A stretch of 64,000 nt of DNA from CAZYMI01 sp964648505 (GTDB lineage Bacteria > Pseudomonadota > Alphaproteobacteria > Micavibrionales > Micavibrionaceae). Position numbers and translations under genes: made by a program. Where the stretch lies: contig CAZYMI010000003.1 in NCBI GenBank assembly GCA_964648505.1, positions 1 through 64,000 of the forward strand. Direction: 5' to 3'. Position 1 is the first letter of the stretch, and each line of letters starts with the position of its first letter. The notes under the pieces were generated by a model. The model saw nothing but the letters and a program-made list of their open reading frames with translations, did not search any database and had not been told where the DNA came from. Positions 16,213 to 24,619 of the stretch are shown here, piece by piece.

Positions 16213-16863
16213 CTATTGGATGGGCTGAATAGGCACCTCGGGTGATTCTTGCGTACTATCACCTTGAGATGTTTTATCCAGCGGTGATTGGCCCACAGCC
16301 TGGTCAGGCGTTTGGGGTTGCCCATTAACAGTCTGGTTAGGGGTTGTATCGGACTTTTCAGCGCTATCAGAAGCTGCTGGATCAGACGACATCATAGCAG
16401 ATGGCGGCGGTTGAGATGTTTCCTCACCATCATCAATATCTTCTGCGGCTTCTGGCGGCGGCATGGTTGGGTCCCCACCCATGGGATCGCCCGTACAATC
16501 TACAACCCAAACATCATAAATTGGATGATCCATAGCAGACACGGCAGGTGACGCTGCAAACATCCATCCTGAAAAAATCCATTTTGATTCGTTTTGCGAT
16601 GTCACTTCCCATATCTGAAGAAAAGAGGACGCGTCTGAACGTTCATAAGCAGGTGGTTTTTGGCAGGCCCTGATTTTGATATAAATTGATGCGAATTTAA
16701 GCGTGGTACCCACTTTACCTTCAAAGGTAATTGTGCGCGCTGTTATTTTATCAAGGGCTTGCAGCTTAACGCTTGGATAATCCAAAAGAAAGGCTTGCGC
16801 TGTGCTTACAGAAAAGCCCATAAAACAAGCAACAGTTATGCAGAAGACAAAGATCCGTATCAC
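16213..16863 (-). CDS. DUF2155 domain protein, secreted
   Basis: A 216-residue protein with a signal peptide (about 1-24, ending AQA) and a DUF2155 domain (PF09923) in residues about 30-130, recognised by LDKITARTITFEGKVG, the IRACQKPP cysteine segment and WIFSGWMFAASPAVSAMDHPIYDVWVVDC. The two cysteines (in RACQ and VVDC) probably form a disulfide. The last 85 residues are Pro/Gln/Ser/Asp-rich low complexity. The family is almost confined to Alphaproteobacteria and has no assigned function. Its start overlaps the mlaD stop by four bases, indicating coupled translation. Confidence 0.85.
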   Translation of the reverse strand: MIRIFVFCITVACFMGFSVSTAQAFLLDYPSVKLQALDKITARTITFEGKVGTTLKFASIYIKIRACQKPPAYERSDASSFLQIWEVTSQNESKWIFSGWMFAASPAVSAMDHPIYDVWVVDCTGDPMGGDPTMPPPEAAEDIDDGEETSQPPPSAMMSSDPAASDSAEKSDTTPNQTVNGQPQTPDQAVGQSPLDKTSQGDSTQESPEVPIQPIQ

Positions 16864-17435
16864 GGTGTTGCCGGCTGCACTTTCGTTGTGATTTCACCTT
16901 CTGACGGAGAGGATTGTGGTTGAACAACCTCAGTTTCTTGAGGATTGACGGGTAGAGGATTCGCTTGAGCTTCCTGCTTCTCTTCTTCTTTCTGTCCGCT
17001 TTGCGAGAAAATAAACTTACCCAAAAGCTGTTCAAGATTTTGGGGCGATTGTGTCATTGATACAATGCCACCATCGCTTAAAAATTCTTCGCTGCCACCG
17101 GGTTCAAGAGAGAGATAACGGCCACCCAAAAGCGATACGCTTGAGATGAGCGCAGCCGTGTCGTCTGGCACTTTCACATCAGGCTTAACGGAAAAAAACA
17201 CCTGTGCTTGATAGTTTTCGCTATTGAGCGCAACCCGCATGACTGTTCCCACTTTAACGCCGCTAATTTCAACATCATCGCCGGGCTTTAAGCCGCCTGT
17301 TGATGTAAAATCTGCCCGTAATGTGTACCCTTCAACATCAGAGACATCAGCAACCGAATAGCTGAACGCTAAAAAAACTACAGCAACCGCAACAACAAAC
17401 GCGCCTAAAGCTGTTTCAACAAAAGAATGCTTCAT
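16860..17435 (-). CDS. mlaD: MlaD family phospholipid transport protein
   Basis: Periplasmic substrate-binding component of the Mla lipid-asymmetry pathway, anchored by one N-terminal helix (about 8-27). The MCE/MlaD domain covers residues about 37-115, with the motifs GLKPGDDVEISGVKVGTV and SVSLLGGRYLSLEPGG. The 191-residue protein has a Pro/Glu/Gln-rich tail. The ATP-binding and permease genes are not adjacent; instead the gene lies between NDUFA12 and DUF2155, a neighbourhood common in Alphaproteobacteria. AAAGG lies seven bases upstream of ATG. Confidence 0.9.
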   Translation of the reverse strand: MKHSFVETALGAFVVAVAVVFLAFSYSVADVSDVEGYTLRADFTSTGGLKPGDDVEISGVKVGTVMRVALNSENYQAQVFFSVKPDVKVPDDTAALISSVSLLGGRYLSLEPGGSEEFLSDGGIVSMTQSPQNLEQLLGKFIFSQSGQKEEEKQEAQANPLPVNPQETEVVQPQSSPSEGEITTKVQPATP

Positions 17436-17514
17436 AAAAAACCTTTATCCTTCACGAAAAACACAATAAGCAATTTCCGCCTTACGATAAAGCCCCAAGA
17501 TGCCAGAGACAAAA

Positions 17515-17907
17515 TTAATCAGGCTTCCAAGCTTCATAATCGCCTGTTGCAGGAGCACGTTTACCACCTTCCAGCTGATGCCCGGGCGGGCGATATGCTA
17601 GATCTGTGCCTGTTTTGTTTGAAATATAAGGCTTTTGCCAAGATCTGCGATAGGTGTCAGACGCGTCACTTGGAACGATATCGGATGTATAATGCATCCA
17701 CCCATGCCATTCAGGTGGAATTTTAGACGCATCCGGCTCACCATGATATTTTACAAATCGACGGTCATGCGCATACCCTTTGCGCGCTTTTGCAACATAA
17801 TAACGATTGCCAGCCGTATCTGCCCCAACAAAACGGGCACCCGTCAAAATACGGGTCCAAAACATGGACACAGGCGATAAGGCACCAAGAAAGGAAAAAA
17901 AGCTCAT
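17515..17907 (-). CDS. NADH:ubiquinone oxidoreductase subunit NDUFA12 family
   Basis: A 130-residue homologue of the mitochondrial complex I accessory subunit NDUFA12 (B17.2). Family features are clear: GARFVGADTAGNRYY, RRFVKYHGEPDASKIPPEWHGWMHY and the C-terminal YRPPGHQLEGGKRAPATGDYEAWKPD, in which the YEAW-x-P ending is diagnostic. It binds the peripheral arm of complex I. It is a marker for Alphaproteobacteria. It is followed by mlaD after 79 bases. The ATG at 17907 fits the usual family N-terminus. Confidence 0.92.
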   Translation of the reverse strand: MSFFSFLGALSPVSMFWTRILTGARFVGADTAGNRYYVAKARKGYAHDRRFVKYHGEPDASKIPPEWHGWMHYTSDIVPSDASDTYRRSWQKPYISNKTGTDLAYRPPGHQLEGGKRAPATGDYEAWKPD

Positions 17908-18017
17908 GGCGCAGAATCAACCAGAACGGCAGAAAAAGCAACAATCTCGTCATAAAAAACTTATATTTGACAAACTGAATACTGTTTTGCTATGTCAAAT
18001 CAGAAACAGGGAAAATA

Positions 18018-18980
18018 ATGAGCGACCAAGACGCAAAAATCTTAACAGGGGCCTTTGGCACCCGAAACGGTGGCTCTCATCTTCTTGATCCGACAGGGCT
18101 TGGCGCGGATTCCATTTGGGGGGCAGGGCAATCAACCGGATCACTGCTCACAAAAATTATTGAATGCCTTGCACCAAACCCCGAAACGCCCACGGTTTGT
18201 TCTATGCCTGACCTATCAGGATTTATGGACGCCTACGATATTCTTTTAAACAGGTCACAAAAAGATCCCGATGCCCTTAAGGCATGCGAACTGATTAGGG
18301 ACAGAATAAATGATCTTGTGTCTTACAATCAGGTTTACAGCATCTGCCTTAAAGTTCTGCCTTACTGGCACGAAGGACAGGAAAAGCCACACTGGGGACC
18401 GCTTGTAACCCCTGCTTTAGAACGCGCCTTCGAACAAAGGCGTGAACAAACGGAAATTGTTATTGCAACAGATATTCAGGCCTGCGCCCTTTTATTCACA
18501 CATGCTGAAACTGGCAGCGCGGATCAGGCCACAAAATTCAAAAAACTACTGGAAACATTAGAAGTCTATCTGGAATATGAAGATGCCTTATGCGGTATAT
18601 CGATATTTGTTGAGACAATTAATGACATTCATGCTGAGATTATTTCAAATAAAGATAATCTAAGGGAAATTTTGTTATTAGCCCTTGGAAAATGCGACGC
18701 CATTGCCGAAGAAATTGGTATATCAGATTTACAAGAGTCCATTGATCGCATTCGTGAGCTCAGTGAAGATTTAGATGAAGTGGATGAATTTGCGAACACC
18801 ATTATTGAAAGCTATACGAAAGATCAGGATAATATTCGCAAAAAACCACCGATAAAATTCGCTGATTTTTCGGCGCTTTTTTCAATGCTGACGGCGCCTT
18901 CTGGTCAGGCTAGTCCAGCTTCTTCTCAGGCTGAAGCTGCCAGTTCTGATACATCGACAAAGCCGCGTCCCGCCCCATAG
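18018..18980 (+). CDS. Hypothetical 320-residue soluble helical protein
   Basis: I do not recognise this protein. It has no signal peptide or membrane helix. Residues 1-45 are Gly-rich and probably flexible, and residues about 60-290 are predicted mostly helical, with long acidic amphipathic runs such as SDLQESIDRIRELSEDLDEVDEF. The last 25 residues are Ala/Ser/Pro-rich and overlap the 3' end of the convergent REC/deaminase gene by 71 bases. The start has GGGAAAAT four bases upstream. It stands alone between two leftward operons, so context gives no function. Confidence 0.65.
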   Translation: MSDQDAKILTGAFGTRNGGSHLLDPTGLGADSIWGAGQSTGSLLTKIIECLAPNPETPTVCSMPDLSGFMDAYDILLNRSQKDPDALKACELIRDRINDLVSYNQVYSICLKVLPYWHEGQEKPHWGPLVTPALERAFEQRREQTEIVIATDIQACALLFTHAETGSADQATKFKKLLETLEVYLEYEDALCGISIFVETINDIHAEIISNKDNLREILLLALGKCDAIAEEIGISDLQESIDRIRELSEDLDEVDEFANTIIESYTKDQDNIRKKPPIKFADFSALFSMLTAPSGQASPASSQAEAASSDTSTKPRPAP

Positions 18981-19773
18981 ACTGGTAGGATACATTTGCA
19001 GGCTTATGATCGCGCTTGGATCTGATTTGCCCAATATCATCGTGCGATAATCCAAAATATACATGCGCAAGCCCTACACTTTGTATAAGCGCACGCCCGA
19101 TTGCTGTTGGTTCAGAGGATACAAATAAGCTGCATCCTTCCAGATGCGGCTGATTTAAACGTTCCGTTGCCTGCCGTATCGCCATCACTTCAGCATGCGC
19201 AATAGGGTCCGCCCGCGCTGAAATACCGTTTACCCCTTCCCCTAAAATATGCCCTTGCGCATTGGCTACAACCGCACCAAAAGGGCCGCCCCTACCTGAC
19301 TTTGCATTCGCATCAGCAAGCGCAATGGCTCTGGCCATCAGGTCCTGCGGGGTGTGCGTTGCCTGATACAAGTTTGTAGAAGACCCAGGGCTCGATACAG
19401 GCTTGTGATCACGCACCAAGCGCCGCGCCATTTCGATCAACCTTTCAGGGGCGATCGGTTTTTGCAAAAAATGATGAATGCCAATTTTACTTGCATGCAT
19501 TAAAAGATCCGATGTGCGTTCTTCCATCATCAAAACAATTGGCACATCAATCCCATATCCTTGAAGGCGCCGTATCGCATCAAACCCCGATAAAGGGCCC
19601 ATCGGATGGGCAAAGAAAATGGCCGCAATATCGTTCTTACGCACAAGGTTTACAAGCGATTCCCCTTGGTCGGCCGTCAGCACAATATATCCTTCTGCTT
19701 GAAGAAGGGCCGCCACCTGATCCACAAGTTGCTGGTTGGAATCAGCAACAACAATCGTTCTTGTCTCAGCCAT
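18910..19773 (-). CDS. Fusion of degenerate receiver (REC) domain and degenerate cytidine/guanine deaminase-like domain
   Basis: A 287-residue two-domain protein. Residues 1-125 have the REC pattern, but the phosphoacceptor Asp is replaced by Ala55 (in FFAHPMGPLSGFD), while Asp11 and Lys105 (FLQKPI) are kept. Residues about 140-260 follow the cytidine deaminase-like fold: PFGAVVAN, the HAE motif (His193-Ala-Glu195) and VSSEP at 218-222. The two zinc cysteines of the usual EPCxxC are replaced by Thr223 and Gly226, so zinc binding and catalysis are probably lost. The start codon overlaps the clpA stop (TAATG), so translation is coupled to clpA. It may be a binding or adaptor protein. The catalytic losses are seen directly; the role is unknown. 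Confidence 0.8.
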   Translation of the reverse strand: MAETRTIVVADSNQQLVDQVAALLQAEGYIVLTADQGESLVNLVRKNDIAAIFFAHPMGPLSGFDAIRRLQGYGIDVPIVLMMEERTSDLLMHASKIGIHHFLQKPIAPERLIEMARRLVRDHKPVSSPGSSTNLYQATHTPQDLMARAIALADANAKSGRGGPFGAVVANAQGHILGEGVNGISARADPIAHAEVMAIRQATERLNQPHLEGCSLFVSSEPTAIGRALIQSVGLAHVYFGLSHDDIGQIRSKRDHKPANVSYQSMGRDAALSMYQNWQLQPEKKLD

Positions 19774-22070
19774 TATTCAACCGCTTCCTTTGTTGCCAAA
19801 GCCTTATCACGCGGGCGTGATGCCGTGACTTCAAACACAAGATCCTTGCCATCAAAGCCAACCGATACCGTGCCGCCTGCTGTAAGTTTACCAAACAATA
19901 ATTCATCGGCGAGCGCTTTTTTAATTTTTTCCTGAATGATGCGCGCGAGTGGCCTTGCCCCCATTGCCGGATCATAGCCAGTTTTTGCCAGATATTGCCG
20001 CGCCTCATCTGAAAGGGTAATAACAACATGTTTTTCTGATAACAACGCTTCAAGCTGCATCACAAACTTATCTACAACCCGTGCTACTGTTTCAAGACGC
20101 AGGGCCTTAAACGGAACAATCGCATCCAGCCTGTTTCTGAACTCAGGCGTGAACAAGCGCTTAATTTCAGCCTGATCATCCCCAGTTCGCACGATACTTG
20201 TAAAACCAACTGATTCCTTGGCCATTTCAGATGCACCGGCATTGGTGGTCATGATTAAGATCACATTTCTGAAATCTATCGTTTTGCCATTATTATCTGT
20301 GAGCTTGCCGTAATCCATCACCTGCAACAAAATATTGAATAAATCGGGATGCGCCTTTTCAATTTCATCGAGCAGCAATACACAATGAGGATGCTGGTCA
20401 ACTTGGTCGGTCAACAGCCCGCCTTGTTCAAATCCAACATAACCAGGGGGGGCACCAATCAGGCGTGATACAGCGTGACGTTCCATATATTCAGACATGT
20501 CAAAGCGGATAATCTCAATCCCGAGTGTTTTGGCAAGCTGACGCGCCACTTCCGTTTTACCCACCCCTGTCGGCCCTGAAAACAAATAAGACCCAATCGG
20601 TTTTTCTGGATCCCGAAGACCTGCCCGTGCCATCTTAATCGAATCCACCAAAATCGAAATGGCGGGGTCTTGATCAAATACAAGGGTTTTTAAATCGCGC
20701 TCTAAAGTTGAAAGTGTTTCACGGTCGGACCGGTTTACAGTTTTTGCAGGAATGCGCGCAATGATGGCTACAACCCCTTCAATATCCTTAAGTGTAATCG
20801 TTTTTTTACGCTTTGCAGGAGGGACAAGCATCTGCGCGGCACCCACTTCGTCAATAATATCAATCGCTTTATCAGGAAGCTTGCGGTCAGCAATATAACG
20901 GGCTGAAAGTTCAACCGCACCGCGAATAGCATCGCGCGTATATTTAACTTTGTGATGGTTTTCGTAGTACGACTTTATGCCCTCTAAAATCTTGATTGCG
21001 TCTTCAATTGAAGGCTCGTTGACATCAATTTTCTGAAAGCGGCGAACAAGCGCGCGGTCCTTTTCAAAATGGCTGCGATACTCCTTATACGTTGTTGACC
21101 CTATGCAACGTATAGCCCCACTTGAAAGGGCGGGCTTAAGCAAATTGGATGCATCCATGGCACCCCCTGAGGTTGCCCCGGCACCAATAATTGTATGAAT
21201 TTCATCAATAAACAAAACGGCGTGGGGCATCGCCTCCAGTTCTTTGATAACAGCTTTCAAGCGTTCCTCAAAATCCCCACGATAACGGGTGCCCGCCAAA
21301 AGTGCTCCCATATCAAGGGCAAAAACAATAGCGTTCGTTAAAACATCCGGCACTTCTTTTTTAACAATCCGTCGCGCCAACCCTTCAGCAATAGCTGTTT
21401 TACCAACGCCCGGATCCCCGACATAAAGGGGGTTATTTTTTGAGCGACGGCATAAAATTTGAATAGTACGATCGATTTCCTTCTCACGCCCGATCAAGGT
21501 ATCAATCTTACCGTCTTGCGCTTTTTGGTTTAGATTAACGCAATACGCATCAAGCGCTTCACGCCCTTCCTTGACCGGTTTTTCATCGCCTTTAACTTCA
21601 GTGCCTTCAGGCACTTTAGTTGAATCGTGCTGACCCAAAACCTTTGCGATCCCGTGGGATATATAATTTACCGCGTCAAAGCGGGTCATATCCTGTTCTT
21701 GAAGAAAGTAGACCGCATGACTTTCACGCTCAGAAAATAAGGCGACCAAAATATTGGCTCCTGTTACTTCTTCGCGGCCAGAAGATTGAACGTGAATGGC
21801 TGCACGCTGCAAAACACGCTGGAAAGCTGCGGTTGGCTTAGCATCTTGAACTTCCGGCTTAATCAGATAAGTGACTTCTGTATCCAGATACTGAATAAGC
21901 TGGTCTTTTAAATCAGGGATAGAAATGCCGCAGGCCCTTAAAACAGCAACGGCATCGGGGTCTTGAATAATCGCCAAAAGCAAGTGTTCAAGCGTGGCAT
22001 ATTCATGCTGGCGTTCATTGGCAACAGCTAAAGCCCGATGCAATGTATTTTCAAGGTTGCGCGATAACAT
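19773..22070 (-). CDS. clpA: ATP-dependent Clp protease ATP-binding subunit ClpA
   Basis: Hexameric AAA+ unfoldase that feeds proteins to ClpP. The 765-residue protein has an N-domain with the Clp_N repeats (1-145), a first AAA module with Walker A GDPGVGKT at 218-225, and a second with GPTGVGKT near residue 500. It lacks the long coiled-coil middle domain of ClpB, and clpS lies six bases upstream, which fixes the identity. The start is preceded by AAAGGATT. It reads through into the REC/deaminase gene by a stop-start overlap. With ClpS and Aat (37 kb) it makes up the N-degron pathway. Confidence 0.96.
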   Translation of the reverse strand: MLSRNLENTLHRALAVANERQHEYATLEHLLLAIIQDPDAVAVLRACGISIPDLKDQLIQYLDTEVTYLIKPEVQDAKPTAAFQRVLQRAAIHVQSSGREEVTGANILVALFSERESHAVYFLQEQDMTRFDAVNYISHGIAKVLGQHDSTKVPEGTEVKGDEKPVKEGREALDAYCVNLNQKAQDGKIDTLIGREKEIDRTIQILCRRSKNNPLYVGDPGVGKTAIAEGLARRIVKKEVPDVLTNAIVFALDMGALLAGTRYRGDFEERLKAVIKELEAMPHAVLFIDEIHTIIGAGATSGGAMDASNLLKPALSSGAIRCIGSTTYKEYRSHFEKDRALVRRFQKIDVNEPSIEDAIKILEGIKSYYENHHKVKYTRDAIRGAVELSARYIADRKLPDKAIDIIDEVGAAQMLVPPAKRKKTITLKDIEGVVAIIARIPAKTVNRSDRETLSTLERDLKTLVFDQDPAISILVDSIKMARAGLRDPEKPIGSYLFSGPTGVGKTEVARQLAKTLGIEIIRFDMSEYMERHAVSRLIGAPPGYVGFEQGGLLTDQVDQHPHCVLLLDEIEKAHPDLFNILLQVMDYGKLTDNNGKTIDFRNVILIMTTNAGASEMAKESVGFTSIVRTGDDQAEIKRLFTPEFRNRLDAIVPFKALRLETVARVVDKFVMQLEALLSEKHVVITLSDEARQYLAKTGYDPAMGARPLARIIQEKIKKALADELLFGKLTAGGTVSVGFDGKDLVFEVTASRPRDKALATKEAVE

Positions 22071-22076
22071 AATCCT

Positions 22077-22415
22077 TTATTCCTTTTCCATGGTGCATTG
22101 AAGAGGATGTTCGTTTGCGCGGGCAAAATCCATAACCTGCGTCACTTTCGTTTCTGCCACTTCAAAGGTGAAAACACCGCAGATCCCAACTCCGCGCCTA
22201 TGCACATGTAACATGATATCGGTTGCTTCTTCCCGCGTCTTGCTGAAAAATCGCTCTAGAACATGAACCACAAATTCCATCGGGGTAAAATCATCGTTCA
22301 ATAACACAACCTTATACAAGGATGGTTTCTTGGTTTTCGGACGCGCTTTCAGTAAAAGCCCTGTTTTTTGGCTTTCCTGTTCGCCTTTATCTGAATCGTC
22401 AAAATCGTCGCTCAT
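22077..22415 (-). CDS. clpS: ClpA adaptor ClpS
   Basis: A 112-residue N-recognin that delivers proteins with Leu, Phe, Tyr or Trp at the N-terminus to ClpA. The flexible acidic N-terminal arm is followed by the core motif YKVVLLNDDFTPMEFVVHVLERFF; the Asn-Asp pair and the Met in this segment form the amino-terminus binding pocket. HVHRRGVGICGVFT and EVAETKVTQV complete the domain. The ATG at 22415 is preferred over a TTG two codons upstream. It lies six bases before clpA. Confidence 0.95.
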   Translation of the reverse strand: MSDDFDDSDKGEQESQKTGLLLKARPKTKKPSLYKVVLLNDDFTPMEFVVHVLERFFSKTREEATDIMLHVHRRGVGICGVFTFEVAETKVTQVMDFARANEHPLQCTMEKE

Positions 22416-22467
22416 AAACAACCATATAGGGTTACAAGCAGATTATACCACGGCAAACAGGCATAAA

Positions 22468-22495
22468 AAAACCCCGGGTTTTAAACCGGGGTTTT
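22468..22495 (-). terminator. Factor-independent terminator of the phasin gene
   Basis: Ten-base arms AAAACCCCGG and CCGGGGTTTT with loop GTTTTAAA; on the minus strand the stem runs into a T-rich stretch (TTTTTTATG). It is 17 bases after the phasin stop and upstream of clpS. Confidence 0.85.
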
Positions 22496-22511
22496 AGGAA
22501 ACCAAAAAGGC

Positions 22512-23084
22512 TTAGGCAGCCATTGTATCGCCAGCTTTTTTCATGACTTTTGTGACTTGATCGTTAATTGGGTCCAAAGCTTCTGTTGCAACTTTAATGG
22601 CTTTTTCTGAAAATTTTGTTGCAGAAGACATCATTTCATCAAAGTTTTCCTGACAGATACGGTTTGATGTTTCTGTCAGTTCATTAATGGTTTTGCATGA
22701 CATGATTGCCTTCATAGCCGCTGTCTGCTTTTCAGCAATATCTTGGGTTGAAGACATGCAGATTTTCATCATATCTTCCGAGCCCTTCATCCAAACGGCG
22801 AAAGACTGCATAACAGCTTCCATACCATCTTTGCTGAAGCTTGCCGCGTCTTGGGATAATTTATCGAACTGGGATTTGTTGCCAGACATCATCCCTTCCA
22901 TCGCCTTTGTAGCAGGTTGGAAGTTAAAGTTAGGTGTGAAGCCTTGCGCGAAATTTGGCGACATTAGGTTTGACAAACCAGCGGGCATAAAATCAGCAAA
23001 ATTTACTGGTTTCTTTGTCGCTTTTGCATCTGAGTTTGCATTAGCATTTGCAGCGTCTGGTTTTGATTTTTTCTTAGTGCTCAT
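22512..23084 (-). CDS. Phasin family protein
   Basis: A 190-residue phasin, the amphipathic helical protein coating polyhydroxyalkanoate granules. The N-terminus is Lys/Ala-rich and flexible; residues about 85-190 form the phasin helical bundle, including AVWMKGSEDMMKICMSSTQ, EKQTAAMKAIMSC and NFDEMMSSATKFSEKA. No membrane segment. The ATG at 23084 is chosen over an upstream TTG. Two inverted repeats with the core TTGTGC-GCACAA lie upstream and may be operators. No PHA synthase is in the window, so granule formation is inferred from the family. Confidence 0.85.
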   Translation of the reverse strand: MSTKKKSKPDAANANANSDAKATKKPVNFADFMPAGLSNLMSPNFAQGFTPNFNFQPATKAMEGMMSGNKSQFDKLSQDAASFSKDGMEAVMQSFAVWMKGSEDMMKICMSSTQDIAEKQTAAMKAIMSCKTINELTETSNRICQENFDEMMSSATKFSEKAIKVATEALDPINDQVTKVMKKAGDTMAA

Positions 23085-23132
23085 GTGAAGCAGTCCTTTC
23101 AAGTATAAATACAGTATTTAGTTAACATACAG

Positions 23133-23149
23133 CTTGTGCGATGCACAAG
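23133..23149. promoter_or_regulatory. TTGTGC-GCACAA inverted repeat, copy 1
   Basis: CTTGTGC and GCACAAG surround GAT, 49 bases upstream of the phasin start. The core is almost identical to that of copy 2 (one base differs in the spacer). TGC-containing palindromes upstream of phasin genes suggest a PhaR-type repressor site; this is inference. Confidence 0.65.
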
Positions 23150-23179
23150 GTTAAATTAACCAGTTCCGACTATCTGGTC

Positions 23180-23212
23180 AAGTTTATTTTGTGCGGTGCA
23201 CAAAATAAACTT
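23180..23212. promoter_or_regulatory. Long perfect inverted repeat containing TTGTGC-GCACAA, copy 2
   Basis: Fifteen-base perfect arms (23180-23194 and 23198-23212, left arm beginning AAGTTTATTTTGTGC) flank GGT. It lies 96-128 bases upstream of the phasin gene and 39 bases before the divergent carboxypeptidase gene. The long arms would form a stable hairpin in RNA, so a terminator or attenuator role cannot be excluded, but there is no uridine run on either side. Confidence 0.7.
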
Positions 23213-23250
23213 CTGGTGCTCCTGCTTCAGGTTATTCTAATAGTAATGAT

Positions 23251-24564
23251 ATGAAAATGAGTCGAATAATGCTTACCCCTCTTTTCAGCGGGGTTTCTTA
23301 TAGGGTTATACCCTTAGCTTTGCTTGGCATGGTAATTGGTTCAACATCCCTAATCGTGCGTGAACCACAAGCACAGTCTACAATGTTGGAAAATGCCGCG
23401 CAACCACCTCTTTTGCCTGAAAACCAGCACCCCACAACCCCCATTGAAACTGTAATCACAGAAAACGACCTGCTTAAAAAAACCCTTGTCATCGCCATGG
23501 ATAGGAATACAGGCATATGCTGGGCAAACACCCGGACGCAAGAAGACCTTGTTAAAAGATTTCCCCAAGCGTCCTTAAATAAGCTCGTCATCATCAAAGC
23601 AGCTCTTGATCTGATCCGTGAAAGAAGGCTTTCCCCGAACACTGAAGTTCGCTGGACGGATTACGCCCGTTCGGTTGAAGGGTCTACGCTTTCAACCGCT
23701 ATCTTCAAGTATAACAGGCAGCGTTATGAAAGTCTGCCTGACAATAAAAAGGGCCTTCATATTCCAATCCCCATGCCTTCCAGAATGTCAATTTTGTCTT
23801 TGCTTGAATCGGCTAAAAAAGGATCTCACAACGATTCAACAAGGCTGTTGGCTCAGGTTGTTGCCCGTAAGTTGGGTTTCCCAGATACGCAAGACGGCAT
23901 CAGGGAAATGACAACTGCTTTACTGGCAAGCTATGGTCTGGTTTCAACAACTGCGACCGATCCTTCAGGTATGACAGATGAAGATCTGCCATCTGGTACA
24001 AATGCGCAAACCACCATAAAGCGCGACCTTGAAGTGGGGATGTTTTCAAACGCGCTGGATATGCTGTCACTTGCCGAGCGTACGCTTGATTCTGCAAGCC
24101 AAGCCCCTATTGTTCGCACCAATGCTTTACAGCGCGTATTTATGAATAGCCATCTTCAGATTGATGATTTTGCCGGTTCTGATCATTTTGCTGGTTTTTT
24201 GTCACAAAAAGGCTTGTTTTTAGTGAAAACCGGAACGCAAGAAGATAATTACCACATGATTGCCGCATCCCGGGACGGCACAAAACTATATGCCGTTTTT
24301 GGTGCCGATGACAACGAAGCACGCAAAGCAGGCATTACCCTTGCCCTATCACACCGCAATGATCTAAACGAGCTGGGCATCCCTAAATCAGGAGCGATCT
24401 TTAACTGTCTTCAAGGATACGGCTCTTTGTATACACAAGCCGTTCGAGATTTCTTAGTCGGCCAACCGAGCCCCTTAACCCCCGCAATAGGTCAAAGCAG
24501 TTTTAGTGATTTCAGAAGCCCGTATAGCTTTCTGGACAGGGGAAGGTCTTTGCCGTTAAAATAG
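23251..24564 (+). CDS. Divergent S11-family D,D-carboxypeptidase-like protein
   Basis: A 437-residue serine peptidase-like protein related to penicillin-binding protein 5. All three active-site motifs are present: SLNK at 108-111 (in QASLNKLV), SHN at 192-194 and KTG at 326-328. An N-terminal signal anchor is at about 17-35. Compared with DacA it has an insertion between the first two motifs and a C-terminal region without a recognisable domain. It should trim D-Ala from periplasmic peptidoglycan or bind beta-lactams. The gene stands just before a normal D,D-carboxypeptidase, separated by 55 bases, suggesting an old duplication. The first ATG (23251) and a second two codons on are both possible starts. 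Confidence 0.72.
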   Translation: MKMSRIMLTPLFSGVSYRVIPLALLGMVIGSTSLIVREPQAQSTMLENAAQPPLLPENQHPTTPIETVITENDLLKKTLVIAMDRNTGICWANTRTQEDLVKRFPQASLNKLVIIKAALDLIRERRLSPNTEVRWTDYARSVEGSTLSTAIFKYNRQRYESLPDNKKGLHIPIPMPSRMSILSLLESAKKGSHNDSTRLLAQVVARKLGFPDTQDGIREMTTALLASYGLVSTTATDPSGMTDEDLPSGTNAQTTIKRDLEVGMFSNALDMLSLAERTLDSASQAPIVRTNALQRVFMNSHLQIDDFAGSDHFAGFLSQKGLFLVKTGTQEDNYHMIAASRDGTKLYAVFGADDNEARKAGITLALSHRNDLNELGIPKSGAIFNCLQGYGSLYTQAVRDFLVGQPSPLTPAIGQSSFSDFRSPYSFLDRGRSLPLK

Positions 24565-24619
24565 AGGAGCGCTGCGTTTTTTCATTAACCCGCTCTTACC
24601 TGCGCCCGGATCTAAAATT

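Noticed and set aside
23251..24564. Carboxypeptidase-like gene as a pseudogene
   Set aside because: Frame is intact and SxxK, SxN and KTG motifs are all present in order.
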